From assembly GCF_026248825.1 (NCBI RefSeq), contig NZ_CP110973.1, positions 3,429,001 to 3,493,000 of the forward strand: 64,000 nucleotides of DNA, read 5' to 3'. Within the stretch, counting starts at the first letter, position 1; each line of letters opens with the position of its first letter. Under the pieces are notes generated by a model, which saw only the letters and a program-made list of their open reading frames with translations, did no database searches and had not been told where the DNA came from. This DNA comes from Larkinella insperata (GTDB taxonomy: Bacteria > Bacteroidota > Bacteroidia > Cytophagales > Spirosomataceae). Position numbers and translations under genes: made by a program. Of this stretch, positions 22,875 to 31,944 are shown in pieces.

Positions 22875-24425
22875 TCAGCGACCGGACTCCGCGGTCGTGG
22901 TTTTCAGCGGTATTTTCTGGTCACGCATGGCTGCGTTATAAACGAATGATGCTACAATGGTTGATGCCTGTTTCAGATCATCGGCCAGAAGGTGGTCGTA
23001 GGTGTCCATGTTCGTGTGGTGCGTGCGAGTGCTGTACTCAATACCATCCTGAATAAAGCCAAAACCGGCCAGACCTACCTGGTCAAAGGGTACGTGGTCG
23101 GTGCCCCCACTGCTTTTGGGCGCAACCGTGGTGGCTCCCAGGTCGTGGAACGGTTCCAGCCACTGCGCAAAAATGAGTCCGGCAGCCGTGTTGTTCTGCA
23201 AATAAATCCCCCGAATTTTTCCGGTTCCGTTGTCAACGTTGAAATAAGCTGCCAACTGCTGCCCTTCTTTGGATAATTTGTTGGTCGCCGGATCCACAAA
23301 ATGCTTGGTTACGTAGTTTTTCGAACCGTGTAACCCTTGTTCTTCACCGCTCCACAACGCAATCCGGATCGTCCGGCGGGGTTTCAGCCCCAGCGTTTTC
23401 AGAATTCGAACGGCCTCCATCATCACCGAACAACCGGCGGCATTGTCGGTTGCTCCCGTAGCCGCGTGCCAGGAGTCGAGGTGGGCGCCCAGCATGACAA
23501 CTTCCTCTTTCAGTTTCGGGTCGGTGCCCGGAATTTCGGCAAGCACGTTGTAGCCTTTCGTATCGGTCGTGTGAAACTTGGTTTTCACGTCCAGTTCCAG
23601 CTTGATCGGGACGCCCGCTTTCGCCATCCGGCTCAGCGACAGGTAATCTTCCACCGAAATGGTCAGGTCGGCCAGCTCATCGTGGGCCGTTCCGCTGGCG
23701 GCATTGGCAAAGTCTCCGCTGACAAACAGGGTTCCGTCTTTGCTGAGTTGGCTGGTATTCAGAATCGCCAGCGCCCCGCCCTGTTTGGCCAGCTTCCGCA
23801 TTTTTTGGTTGAAAGCATTGCGGGTCCGCATAGCCTGGATCATGCTGCGGTAAGAGGAGTCGCGGGGTGCCGCATCGTCCTTGGCCATTTTTTCGAGGTC
23901 CGCTTCCGTAAACCGTTTGGCATCCGGATTGAACGATGGCCTGATGGCGAAAGGCTGATGAATCAGAATTACCTTGTTTTTGAGTTTGTCGCGGTATCCC
24001 TCCAAAGCCGTTGTATCCGACTCATCAATGTACAGCACTTCGGCCTGCCGGAGTTTGTCGGTTCCGCCACTCCAGGCCCGAGGTACGGCAATAATGGTTT
24101 TGTAATACGGCGCCGTCATAGCGATGTAGCTGCGTTCAACCTCCCAGCCTTTGCCCCACTCGCCCCAGGGCTCCAGCCGGGCGTTTTGCAAGCCCCATTC
24201 TGTCAGCTTATTTTTCGTCCAGTTGGCGGCTTTCATAAAACCCGGTCCCTGCAAACGGGGGCCGTTTACGTCCGTCAGGTAAAAGGCGGTCTCCATAACT
24301 TTGGAACGGTTGAGCCCTTCTTCCCGGATTTTTTTGACTACGGCCGGATCCGGCTTGTCGTTTTGGCCGAACGAAGCGAGGGAAATGCCGGTCAGGACGC
24401 TGAAAAGCAACAGGCGTCTTCTCAT
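22875..24425 (-). CDS. Secreted M28 family metallopeptidase
   Basis: A 516-aa protein with a signal peptide (residues 1-20, ending ASFG). A PA-like inserted domain fills roughly residues 110-270. The zinc site of M28 aminopeptidases is visible: LGAHLDSW, GATDNAAG, then SGEEQGLHGS (catalytic Glu and a Zn Glu), a later Asp (FNVDNGTG) and a His at THHTNMDTYDHL. It probably degrades peptides in the periplasm or outside the cell. It is a single gene with a terminator on its 3' side. Confidence 0.9.
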   Translation of the reverse strand: MRRRLLLFSVLTGISLASFGQNDKPDPAVVKKIREEGLNRSKVMETAFYLTDVNGPRLQGPGFMKAANWTKNKLTEWGLQNARLEPWGEWGKGWEVERSYIAMTAPYYKTIIAVPRAWSGGTDKLRQAEVLYIDESDTTALEGYRDKLKNKVILIHQPFAIRPSFNPDAKRFTEADLEKMAKDDAAPRDSSYRSMIQAMRTRNAFNQKMRKLAKQGGALAILNTSQLSKDGTLFVSGDFANAASGTAHDELADLTISVEDYLSLSRMAKAGVPIKLELDVKTKFHTTDTKGYNVLAEIPGTDPKLKEEVVMLGAHLDSWHAATGATDNAAGCSVMMEAVRILKTLGLKPRRTIRIALWSGEEQGLHGSKNYVTKHFVDPATNKLSKEGQQLAAYFNVDNGTGKIRGIYLQNNTAAGLIFAQWLEPFHDLGATTVAPKSSGGTDHVPFDQVGLAGFGFIQDGIEYSTRTHHTNMDTYDHLLADDLKQASTIVASFVYNAAMRDQKIPLKTTTAESGR

Positions 24426-24529
24426 GGTTAGTAACGTTTAGGTTGAGTTACTAATGTAGCGATTTGGTACCCGTAAGCCTATGAAAGTCTACCAATTGTT
24501 CGTTAATTACAATCGGATCTATAAATAAG

Positions 24530-24870
24530 TTAATAACCGTGGATCAAGGCCAGAACCGTCAGCAGCTTTCCATATTCTTCCACCATACCGGCACTCGAAG
24601 CGGCCAGCCAACTCGATAAAAACTGACGTTGCTGAAGAACAGCCGCGAAATCAGAATGGAGAGAATACCGCCCGTAAATAGAAGTTTGACGGTTTGGTAA
24701 AGCAATACATTCTGGGGCGTTTATTTCACAGAAGAAAATCAGGCAGGCAAACGGAACTGCACCACGCCAATGTACAATCCCCAGAGAACCAGCCTGGAAG
24801 CCGAGGCATTCGGCCAAACAGTCAGGGCTGTGGCCAGCGGGGGCCGATGGGAAACGCATTTTCGATATGG
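24530..24870 (-). pseudogene. Decayed PrsW-like intramembrane protease remnant
   Basis: No single frame is intact, but three pieces on the minus strand in two frames read like parts of a PrsW protease. The first is LTVWPNASASRLVLWGLYIG, followed by an in-frame stop. The second, after another stop, is QTVKLLFTGGILSILISRLF. In a shifted frame comes ASSAGMVEEYGKLLTVLALI, which carries the family's Glu-Glu-x-x-K motif. It then stops at 24530, far short of full length (normally over 200 aa). It seems to be a truncated and frameshifted remnant behind gldE. Family assignment by eye. Confidence 0.4.
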
Positions 24871-24942
24871 CCGTCACTTCGTTTTTTGCCAAGTCGCGAA
24901 AAGATGGTTTTCTGCCTGGTAAACGGGCTATGACCTGGCTAG

Positions 24943-26271
24943 CTAGGCGGCTGCTTCCTGCCTTACAATTTCCACGCTCTGAATCCGTTTACCGTCAGAC
25001 GAAAGAACTTTAAACGTAAAGTCTTCATAACCAACTTCTTCCCCGGTTTCCGGAACGCGGGTAAACAGTTCGAGCAGTAACCCGCCCAGCGACTCACTTT
25101 CCCCTTTAACGGCATCAAAATAGGTCATATCAAGGTTCAGAACGCGACAAACGTCCGTCAGGAGAATCTTGCTCTCCATGATAACCGTCTGCTCATCGAT
25201 GCGCTGGAAAGGCACCGGTTCGTCGTCGTCAAACTCGTCGTTGATATCGCCAAAAATCTCTTCAATGATGTCCTCCAGTGTAATCAATCCGCGGGTTCCG
25301 CCGTATTCATCAACAACAATGGCCATGTGAACCCGTCGTTTCTGAAAATCTTGGAGCAGATCGTCGATTTTTTTGGTTTCCGGAATGAAAAAAGCGGGCC
25401 GGATGAGCGTCTGCCAGCGAAACGAATCGTCACTGTCGAGGTGCGGCAGCAAATCTTTCAAATACAGAATGCCCTCAATTTCGTCCAGCGACTCCTTATA
25501 AACCGGCACCCGCGAATAGCCGGACTGATTGATCTGCGTTAGTAGTTCTGTAAAGGCCAGATCATCGCAGAAAGCCGTTATGTCAACCCGGGCCCGCATG
25601 GCCTGCCGGGCGGTCAGGTTGCTGAAGTTGACAATGCCCTTGATCAGCTCACGCTCTTCCTGCGTGGATTCCCGGCTGGTCAGTTCAACGGCCTGGTTGA
25701 GTTCCTCCATCGACACCTTGTAGCCGCGTCGCTGAATACGCTGGTCGATCACACTGGTCAGGCTAACCAGCAGGATTGATAAAGGGCGAAAGAGCGCCGA
25801 GGCCAGGGCGACGAGCGGAGCCGTTCGCCGGGCCACCGTCAGGCTGTTCTGGCTGGCGTACACTTTTGGAATAATTTCCCCAAACAACACGATGGCTAGT
25901 GTTACGATAACCGTCACACTGGCCAGCACCCATCCGGAGCTGGGGTCGAGCTGGCTGAGTTTCCAGACCAGGTACGTCACGATAACGACGATGGCCAGGT
26001 TCAGCAAGTTGTTGAAGATGAGCAGGGAGGCCAGCAGCCGCCGGGGGCGGTCGAGCAGGTGCATGATCCGGCGTTCGGCGGCATCGTCGCTAACGCGGCA
26101 GACCGCCCGATCGTCGGACGAAAGGGAGAAGAAAGCGGCTTCGGAAGCCGATACAATGGCCGCCATAGCCAGTAGTACAATCAAAATGGCGGCATAAGGG
26201 CCGTAAAAACCAAGATAGGTGCTCCAGACATCAGCCTGGAGCACCTTACCCGAGAGTGGATCGCTATCCAT
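24943..26271 (-). CDS. gldE: GldE-like CNNM/CorC family membrane protein
   Basis: A 442-aa protein: an N-terminal DUF21/CNNM domain with about four membrane segments (starting near residue 22), a CBS domain pair (about residues 205-330, with ITAFCDDLAFTELL and YSRVPVYKESLDEIEGIL), and a C-terminal CorC_HlyC domain (about 345-430). In Bacteroidota the member encoded next to mutY and ssb is called GldE, described in Flavobacterium as gliding-associated. Here it follows ssb by 31 nt, matching that synteny. The gldD gene that often follows is absent; a PrsW-like remnant lies there instead. Confidence 0.8.
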   Translation of the reverse strand: MDSDPLSGKVLQADVWSTYLGFYGPYAAILIVLLAMAAIVSASEAAFFSLSSDDRAVCRVSDDAAERRIMHLLDRPRRLLASLLIFNNLLNLAIVVIVTYLVWKLSQLDPSSGWVLASVTVIVTLAIVLFGEIIPKVYASQNSLTVARRTAPLVALASALFRPLSILLVSLTSVIDQRIQRRGYKVSMEELNQAVELTSRESTQEERELIKGIVNFSNLTARQAMRARVDITAFCDDLAFTELLTQINQSGYSRVPVYKESLDEIEGILYLKDLLPHLDSDDSFRWQTLIRPAFFIPETKKIDDLLQDFQKRRVHMAIVVDEYGGTRGLITLEDIIEEIFGDINDEFDDDEPVPFQRIDEQTVIMESKILLTDVCRVLNLDMTYFDAVKGESESLGGLLLELFTRVPETGEEVGYEDFTFKVLSSDGKRIQSVEIVRQEAAA

Positions 26272-26302
26272 GTAGTTATTTCTAAGTGAACAAAGCGCAG
26301 GC

Positions 26303-26854
26303 TTAGAACGGTAGATCGTCGTCGCCAGCGTTACTCATATCGTCGGGAACGGGTTCCGGTTTGCGGGCTGCCGGTGCTTCGGCCCGCGGAGCCGTCGGCC
26401 GGGCTGGTGCCGGTTGGGGGGCCGCCTGACGGGGTGCCGGGGCTGGAACGGGTTGCGGAGTTGCCTGCTGACGGGGCGCCGGCGGTGCATCCTGGTAATC
26501 ACCGCCTTCAGCACCATCCTGACGACCACCGCCCAGAAACTGGAACGTAGTGGCCCGAACCGTCAGCGAAAAGCGCTCCTTGCCTTCGCGGTCGGTGTAG
26601 GTTTCGGTTTTTAAACGGCCTTCGACATAAATCTGGTTGCCCTTGCGGACATATTTTTCAACGGTTTTAGCCTGGTCATTCCAAACTTCAACGCGGAACC
26701 ATTCTGTTTGATCCACTTGCTCTCCGGTGCGGGTGGTGTAGCGTTCGTTAGTGGCAACGCTAAATTTGGCAACAACCGACCCTCCATCAAGGTAGCGGAC
26801 TTCAGGATCGTTACCAACATTGCCAATCAGAATCACTTTGTTCATGCTTGCCAT
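26303..26854 (-). CDS. ssb: Single-stranded DNA-binding protein
   Basis: A 183-aa protein. Residues 1-110 form the OB fold, with NKVILIGNVGNDPEVRYL and QTEWFRVEVWN as typical motifs. A long Pro/Ala/Gln-rich linker (about residues 115-172) leads to the acidic tip ending DDLPF, which docks partner proteins. It binds ssDNA in replication and repair. It lies 51 nt after mutY and 31 nt before gldE on the same strand, the conserved mutY-ssb-gldE order. Confidence 0.95.
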   Translation of the reverse strand: MASMNKVILIGNVGNDPEVRYLDGGSVVAKFSVATNERYTTRTGEQVDQTEWFRVEVWNDQAKTVEKYVRKGNQIYVEGRLKTETYTDREGKERFSLTVRATTFQFLGGGRQDGAEGGDYQDAPPAPRQQATPQPVPAPAPRQAAPQPAPARPTAPRAEAPAARKPEPVPDDMSNAGDDDLPF

Positions 26855-26905
26855 AAAACGGTAAATAAGATGATGAATTGATATTATCTAAGCAAGTAAA
26901 GTTAG

Positions 26906-27994
26906 TCAAAAATAGAGACTTTTCAAATAGTCTACTACTAAAATTGGCTTTGGTAACCGTTCTGTATCAGATGGTTTACAAAAAAATAGGCCATCGGGGA
27001 GCGACACGTTTCGACCTTCCGGAACCTCCACCAGCCAGAACCGCGCGCGGATGCGCTGGTGCGATAAAACCTGCGTCCGTTCGTCGGACAACCCCCTCAG
27101 AATTCCTTCCTGAAGAACCCAGTTCAACAGGGCCCCCTCCGGTAATTCCCGAAACGCTTCCATAGGTTCTTCGGTTTCAATCAGGCAAAAATCGTACAGG
27201 TGTTGCCAGATATCTTTCTGCGTGCGTTCCTTCATGGCAATGCGGTCGCCCTGCCGGATGACAATGTAATTAAAATACCGTTCGCGGACGGCATTCTTCT
27301 TGCTTTTAACCGGCAATTCGCGCTGGCGGCCCGTCAGATACGCCTGACACCGCTGCTGCATCGGACAGAGCAGGCAGTCGGGCGAAACCGGTGTACACTG
27401 GATGGCCCCGAATTCCATGATGGCCTGGTTGTACGTCGCCGGGTTGTCAGACAGTTGAATGAGCCGGTTGGCGAGGGTGGAAAATGTCTTCTTGGCCTGC
27501 GTGGTTGTGATATCCTCTTCAAGGCCGAAAACCCGCGCCAGTACGCGGTAAACATTACCATCAACAACGGCGGCTTTTTCGTTGAAGGCAAATGAGGCAA
27601 TGGCGGCAGCCGTGTACGCACCAACCCCCGGAAGTTTCAGTAATTCGTGGTACGTTTCCGGGAATTGACCACCCAGCGGACCGGCTACATGCTGGGCCGT
27701 TCGGTGCATGTTCCGGGCGCGCGAGTAATAGCCCAGGCCCTGCCAGAGCCGTAGCAAATCCCGTTCATCAGCGTCTGACATCGACTGCACGGTAGGGTAG
27801 GCGGCTACGAAGCGTTCGTAGTAGGGGCGGCCCTGTGCCACACGGGTTTGCTGCAGGATAACCTCTGATAACCAGATGAAATAAGGATCGCGGGTATGGC
27901 GCCACGGCAGATCGCGCTTGTGGTATTCATACCATACCGTTAGTGGGTTGACAAAACCGTCTTTTAAGTCGTCTGAGTCTGAAAACCAATCCAA
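26906..27994 (-). CDS. mutY: A/G-specific adenine glycosylase MutY
   Basis: A 362-aa protein. The HhH-GPD domain has WLSEVILQQTRV (Glu44, catalytic), LPGVGAYTAAA (helix-hairpin-helix) and VVDGNV (Asp145, catalytic Asp). The 4Fe-4S loop is C-x6-C-x2-C-x5-C at residues 200, 207, 210 and 216. The C-terminal third is the NUDIX-like 8-oxoG recognition domain. It removes A opposite 8-oxoguanine. It is divergent from the HU gene across 140 nt. Confidence 0.95.
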   Translation of the reverse strand: MDWFSDSDDLKDGFVNPLTVWYEYHKRDLPWRHTRDPYFIWLSEVILQQTRVAQGRPYYERFVAAYPTVQSMSDADERDLLRLWQGLGYYSRARNMHRTAQHVAGPLGGQFPETYHELLKLPGVGAYTAAAIASFAFNEKAAVVDGNVYRVLARVFGLEEDITTTQAKKTFSTLANRLIQLSDNPATYNQAIMEFGAIQCTPVSPDCLLCPMQQRCQAYLTGRQRELPVKSKKNAVRERYFNYIVIRQGDRIAMKERTQKDIWQHLYDFCLIETEEPMEAFRELPEGALLNWVLQEGILRGLSDERTQVLSHQRIRARFWLVEVPEGRNVSLPDGLFFCKPSDTERLPKPILVVDYLKSLYF

Positions 27995-28065
27995 AATAAT
28001 TTGTAACTAGGTGTCGTTGAGAAGAAAAAACCCGAAATAGTGTTTTTTCTCTAACAGGAAAAATC

Positions 28066-28073
28066 TACCTTTG
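28066..28073 (+). promoter_or_regulatory. -7 element of the HU gene promoter
   Basis: TACCTTTG fits the TAnnTTTG consensus; a T-rich stretch (TGTTTTTT, 28041-28048) sits near the expected -33 position. It lies 62 nt before the GTG start. Confidence 0.5.
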
Positions 28074-28134
28074 TGCTCCAATTTGAAGAGACTTTTTTTC
28101 AACAACTGATTGAACCTTAAAGTTTAGTACGAAC

Positions 28135-28440
28135 GTGACGAAAGCAGACGTAATCGCAGAAATTGCCGAGAAGACAGGAATCGACAAGGCAGATGTTCAA
28201 CACACCATTGAAACATTCTTCACCGTAATTAAGAACAATCTGGCGAAGAACGAGAACATCTACGTGAGAGGGTTCGGTAGTTTCATTAACAAGAAAAGAG
28301 CCCGTAAAGTGGCCCGGAACATCTCCAAAAATACGGCGATGGTTATTGACGAGCATTTCATTCCCAGCTTCAAGCCGGCAAAAGTGTTTGTTGAACAAGT
28401 AAAAACCCAGGTTAAGCACAGCGAGAACGTTTCGGCTTAA
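28135..28440 (+). CDS. HU/IHF family DNA-binding protein
   Basis: A 101-aa protein with a GTG start. The HU fold is clear from TKADVIAEIAEKTGIDKADV, the dimer helix, and the beta arm with ENIYVRGFGSFINKKRARKVARN; the arm-tip region is less conserved. HU proteins bend and compact DNA. Start choice: the GTG fits the normal HU N-terminus and there is no ATG upstream. Its neighbours (mutY, TPR protein, rng) follow conserved Bacteroidota synteny. Confidence 0.93.
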   Translation: MTKADVIAEIAEKTGIDKADVQHTIETFFTVIKNNLAKNENIYVRGFGSFINKKRARKVARNISKNTAMVIDEHFIPSFKPAKVFVEQVKTQVKHSENVSA

Positions 28441-28460
28441 TCTTTTGTAAGACAAGAGAG

Positions 28461-28512
28461 ATGAGAGATTAGACAAGAGAACAATTCTCACCCCTCTTAC
28501 CTAATCTCTCAT
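28461..28512 (+). promoter_or_regulatory. 12-bp inverted repeat reaching into a start codon
   Basis: ATGAGAGATTAG (28461-28472) and CTAATCTCTCAT (28501-28512) are perfect complements around a 28-nt loop. The last two stem bases are the A and T of the possible ATG at 28511. It may terminate the HU transcript or hide the start of the TPR gene. Confidence 0.5.
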
Positions 28513-29365
28513 GTCTGATACGATGAACAAATCCATTCTTCTCGTCATCGGCCTGGGCGTACTGGCGACGGCAGGTCTGTACAGTCTGCCAAACGTGGTG
28601 GTTCGAAACGAAGATCGGACATTGACCAACGAACGGACTACCGACCCAGAAACCGCCGTTCGGGATACGGCAGTGTTGCGTACCGATCGTTCCGACCTGC
28701 ACACGGTTAGCCTGACGCCCGAACAGCAAAAGGAACTTAACCGTTTAAGCGGCCGTTTTGATGCCGTTGACGATAAACAAAAACCGGCCGTTGGGGCTGA
28801 TCTGATCCAAGCTTATCGAAAGGTAAGTCGTTACGATAGTGCAGCTTACGTAGCCGACAAACTGGCTCAAGCCGCTCCGACCGAAGCGAATGTGCTGCGG
28901 GCCGGAGATTTGTATTATGAAGCCTACGGGTTTGCCGCCGACAACCAGAAAATGGTGACTCTCGGCAAAAAGACCCGGGAGTTTTATCAGAAAGCCCTCG
29001 ACGGTAATCCGAATCTGCTGGCGGCTAAGGCAAACATGGCGATGACCTATGTGACGACCGAAACGCCCATGCAGGGAATTATGCTGCTGCGGGATGTGCT
29101 GAAGGAAGACCCAACCAACGAGTTGGCGCTCTTTAATATGGGGCTGCTCTCGATGCGTTCAGGACAGTATAACCGGGCGGTCGAACGGTTCCAGGCTATT
29201 CTGAGCAGTCATCCGGAAAATACCAAAGCGCAGTTTTATCTGGCCATCAGCTTAAGCGAAATGGGCCGGAAACAAGAAGCACGGGAGTTGCTGGCCAAGG
29301 TGAAAGCCCGGGAGAAAGACCCGACAATTCAGGCGGCTATCAAAGAACTCGAGCAGAATTTGTAA
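28511..29365 (+). CDS. Tetratricopeptide repeat protein, membrane-anchored
   Basis: A 284-aa protein (a second Met at 28523 is equally plausible). An N-terminal hydrophobic anchor (SILLVIGLGVLATAGLYSL) is followed by a polar linker and, from about residue 150, TPR units such as NLLAAKANMAMTYV, ELALFNMGLLSMRSGQYNRA and NTKAQFYLAISLSEMGRKQE. TPR domains mediate protein contacts; the specific role is unknown. The gene is conserved between HU and rng in related genomes. Confidence 0.85.
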   Translation: MSDTMNKSILLVIGLGVLATAGLYSLPNVVVRNEDRTLTNERTTDPETAVRDTAVLRTDRSDLHTVSLTPEQQKELNRLSGRFDAVDDKQKPAVGADLIQAYRKVSRYDSAAYVADKLAQAAPTEANVLRAGDLYYEAYGFAADNQKMVTLGKKTREFYQKALDGNPNLLAAKANMAMTYVTTETPMQGIMLLRDVLKEDPTNELALFNMGLLSMRSGQYNRAVERFQAILSSHPENTKAQFYLAISLSEMGRKQEARELLAKVKAREKDPTIQAAIKELEQNL

Positions 29366-29532
29366 CCTGAATGGCTTGCTGATTTGAATGGCTACCGGGG
29401 TTATGTGATCCAATGGTGGAAAGGCGTGAGGGTTGAAAAGACCGTTAAGTCGTTCCACCGGGCAAACAGCCTCCAGCCGTCTAACAGGGAAGCGATCAGT
29501 CATTTTTAAAACCATTTAACATACTTACCATT

Positions 29533-29622
29533 ATGCCTTGCGGAAAGAAAAGAAAACGCCACAAAATTGCTACCCACAAGCGGAAGAAGCGCCTGAGAAA
29601 GAATCGCCATAAGAAAAAATAA
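29533..29622 (+). CDS. 29-aa COX24/AURKAIP1-like ribosomal small-subunit protein
   Basis: An open frame too short for usual ORF calling. The peptide starts MPCGKKRKRHKIATHKRKK and ends in RHKKK; it is almost entirely Lys/Arg/His. This is the COX24_C/AURKAIP1 pattern seen in mitochondrial mS38 and in tiny bacterial ribosome proteins of the bS22 type; Bacteroidota genomes carry this near-invariant peptide, often beside rng. Association with the small ribosomal subunit is inferred from that similarity. Confidence 0.8.
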   Translation: MPCGKKRKRHKIATHKRKKRLRKNRHKKK

Positions 29623-29770
29623 GGTAGGCCACCTGCGGGTGGATTCTACCATACAGGCCGGCCAATCGGAGGACTTATTCGCTTGTGCAGCGGGCAATTG
29701 CCTGATTGCCAACGAACCGATTGCCCGGCCTTTTTCTTTATCTCGGGCCTCTTAACCGCACATTCATCTT

Positions 29771-31333
29771 GTGAGTAACGAATTAGTAATTAGTTCGACT
29801 CAGAAAGGTGATCGGATAGCACTTTTGCAAGACAAAAGACTGCTGGAATATCACGTTGAAGAGTCGGACAGCAGCTTTACCGTCGGCGATATCTATTTAG
29901 GTACAGTTAAGAAGTTAGTGACGGGCCTCAATGCCGCATTTGTCGACATTGGTTACGAAAAAGATGCGTTTCTGCATTATCTGGACTTGGGCTCCAACAT
30001 TAATTCGCTTAACAAATTTACCAAAGATGTCATCGCCAAACGGGTCAATACCGGCAAGCTGAACAATTTCAAGCTGGAACCCGAAATTGACAAACTCGGG
30101 AAGATTGACAAGGTATTGAACAAGAATGCACCCATTCTGGTGCAGGTTGTCAAAGAACCCATCTCGACCAAAGGACCGCGCTTATCCTGCGATATCTCCA
30201 TTGCGGGGCGGTATCTGGTGTTGGTACCCTTTGCCAATACGGTCAATATGTCCAAAAAAATTACGGATAAAGCCGAACGCACGCGCCTGATGCGCCTGAT
30301 GTCGTCGATTAAACCGCAAAATTTTGGCGTAATTGTCCGGACCGTTGCACAGGGTAAAGACGTTGAAGAACTGGACCGCGATCTGACCAATTCCCTCGAA
30401 AAATGGGAAAAAGGAATTGCGGCCCTGCGCGACGCCAAACCCCGCGACCGGATAATTGGCGAGATGAACCGGGCTTCATCCATTCTCCGCGACATGCTGA
30501 ACGAATCATTCGACAGCATTACCGTCGACACCCGGGAGATGTATGATGAAATTAAAACGTACATTCACACAATTGCCCCCGAAAAAGAAAAGATCGTTAA
30601 GTTATTCAACAACAACAAGACGAAGGTTTTCGAACAATTCGGGCTGGAAAAACAGATTAAATCGCTATTCGGCCGGTCAGTGAGCCTACCCGGTGGCGGT
30701 TATCTGATCATTGAACACACGGAGGCTCTCCACGTCATCGACGTCAACAGCGGTAACAAATCGAATTCTGAGGAAGATCAGGAAGCTACGGCTGTAAGCG
30801 TTAACAGGGAAGCTGCCAAAGAAATTGCCCGCCAGCTCCGGCTGCGCGACATGGGCGGAATCATCGTCGTCGATTTTATCGACATGAAGAAGCCCGACAA
30901 CAAGAAAATGATTTTCGACGTGATGCGGGAGGAAATGAAAGCCGACCGCTCGAAGTTTACCATCCTGCCGCTGACCAAGTTTGGACTGATGCAAATTACC
31001 CGGCAGCGGGTTCGTCCGGAAATCAACATTGTTACCAAAGAGGTTTGCCCGACCTGTGGCGGAACCGGTACCATCCAGGCTAGTATCCTGATTACCGACG
31101 TTATTGAGCAGAACGTGGAATATATTCTGACCCGCCAGAACGAGCGCGGTGTCCAAATTATGCTGCATCCGTACCTCTTTGCCTATTATACCGCAGGCTG
31201 GTGGTCGAAGCAGATGCAGTGGTTTATGAAATATAAGACGTGGGTTACGTTGATAAAAGACAGCTCGTTTGGCATCAATGAATTCAAGTTCTACAACAAA
31301 CAGGGCGAGGAAATCGAAGTAACGGCGGGTTAA
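29771..31333 (+). CDS. rng: Ribonuclease E/G family endoribonuclease
   Basis: A 520-aa protein with a GTG start, RNase G-like in length. The S1-like RNA-binding region is at the N-terminus (VGDIYLGTVKKLVTGLNAAFVDIG). The two catalytic Mg-binding Asps are in VIDVNSG (Asp324) and IIVVDFIDM (Asp368), and the zinc-link is CPTCGGTG (Cys426, Cys429). It lacks the long C-terminal scaffold of RNase E. It processes rRNA and mRNA. A strong terminator follows. Confidence 0.93.
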   Translation: MSNELVISSTQKGDRIALLQDKRLLEYHVEESDSSFTVGDIYLGTVKKLVTGLNAAFVDIGYEKDAFLHYLDLGSNINSLNKFTKDVIAKRVNTGKLNNFKLEPEIDKLGKIDKVLNKNAPILVQVVKEPISTKGPRLSCDISIAGRYLVLVPFANTVNMSKKITDKAERTRLMRLMSSIKPQNFGVIVRTVAQGKDVEELDRDLTNSLEKWEKGIAALRDAKPRDRIIGEMNRASSILRDMLNESFDSITVDTREMYDEIKTYIHTIAPEKEKIVKLFNNNKTKVFEQFGLEKQIKSLFGRSVSLPGGGYLIIEHTEALHVIDVNSGNKSNSEEDQEATAVSVNREAAKEIARQLRLRDMGGIIVVDFIDMKKPDNKKMIFDVMREEMKADRSKFTILPLTKFGLMQITRQRVRPEINIVTKEVCPTCGGTGTIQASILITDVIEQNVEYILTRQNERGVQIMLHPYLFAYYTAGWWSKQMQWFMKYKTWVTLIKDSSFGINEFKFYNKQGEEIEVTAG

Positions 31334-31362
31334 TCGCTGGCCAGACTTCGAAACCAGAATGT

Positions 31363-31390
31363 CAAAAGCCACCTTTTCGGGTGGCTTTTG
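31363..31390. terminator. Bidirectional terminator between rng and the DUF1905 gene
   Basis: Perfect 11-bp stem CAAAAGCCACC/GGTGGCTTTTG with a TTTTCG loop, 30 nt after the rng stop and 3 nt before the stop of the convergent gene. The A- and T-rich flanks give U-tracts on both strands. Confidence 0.8.
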
Positions 31391-31392
31391 AT

Positions 31393-31872
31393 TTATCCAT
31401 CGGACAACTTTCTCTTTTTCACCAAACGGTTGACGGTTTCGGCCAGGCGTTCAATTTTGGCCTCCTCGGTTTTCGCCGAATCAATCCAGTCGATGTACGC
31501 TTTCTGCTCATCGGAAGTAAACTCCAGAAAGACTTTATGGGCCGCGGGTTCATCTTCCAGACACAGCAGTAAATCCTGCTGCGTATCGACCGGAGCCTGT
31601 TCCGGATACAGCGTGATATGCACCCAATCGCCTGCCTGTTTCCCAATCTGTTTCCGGATTTCAGCCTTCACCGCCAGGAAAAGCCGTCCGTTCCCCATCG
31701 GCATCAACTGGCAATGGACCAGCTCATAATCATCAATCTGGCCTTTTACTTTTACCCAATTGAAGTACGACTTTTTATCGGGCTTTACCTCCGGCAGGGC
31801 TGCGTAGGTCCAGCCCCCTTTTCCCTGGAATTTTTCGAGCCGATACGGGCCATCGACCAGCGGTTTTTCCAT
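31393..31872 (-). CDS. DUF1905/YdeI-like domain protein
   Basis: About 159 aa from the ATG at 31872; a longer frame reaches 31893. The N-terminal half is a DUF1905 beta-barrel (YFNWVKVKGQID, then QLMPMGNGRLFLAVKAEIRKQIGKQAGD). The C-terminal part is a YdeI/OmpD-associated helical tail (FTSDEQKAYIDWIDSAKTEEAKIERL). Proteins of this kind are common in soil bacteria and have no firm function. Confidence 0.8.
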   Translation of the reverse strand: MEKPLVDGPYRLEKFQGKGGWTYAALPEVKPDKKSYFNWVKVKGQIDDYELVHCQLMPMGNGRLFLAVKAEIRKQIGKQAGDWVHITLYPEQAPVDTQQDLLLCLEDEPAAHKVFLEFTSDEQKAYIDWIDSAKTEEAKIERLAETVNRLVKKRKLSDG

Positions 31873-31944
31873 CGCAATGCAAAGGTTGTTCAACCGCTAA
31901 AGATATGGATAAACTGCTGACAGAAAGACAAGAACCGGCTTCTT

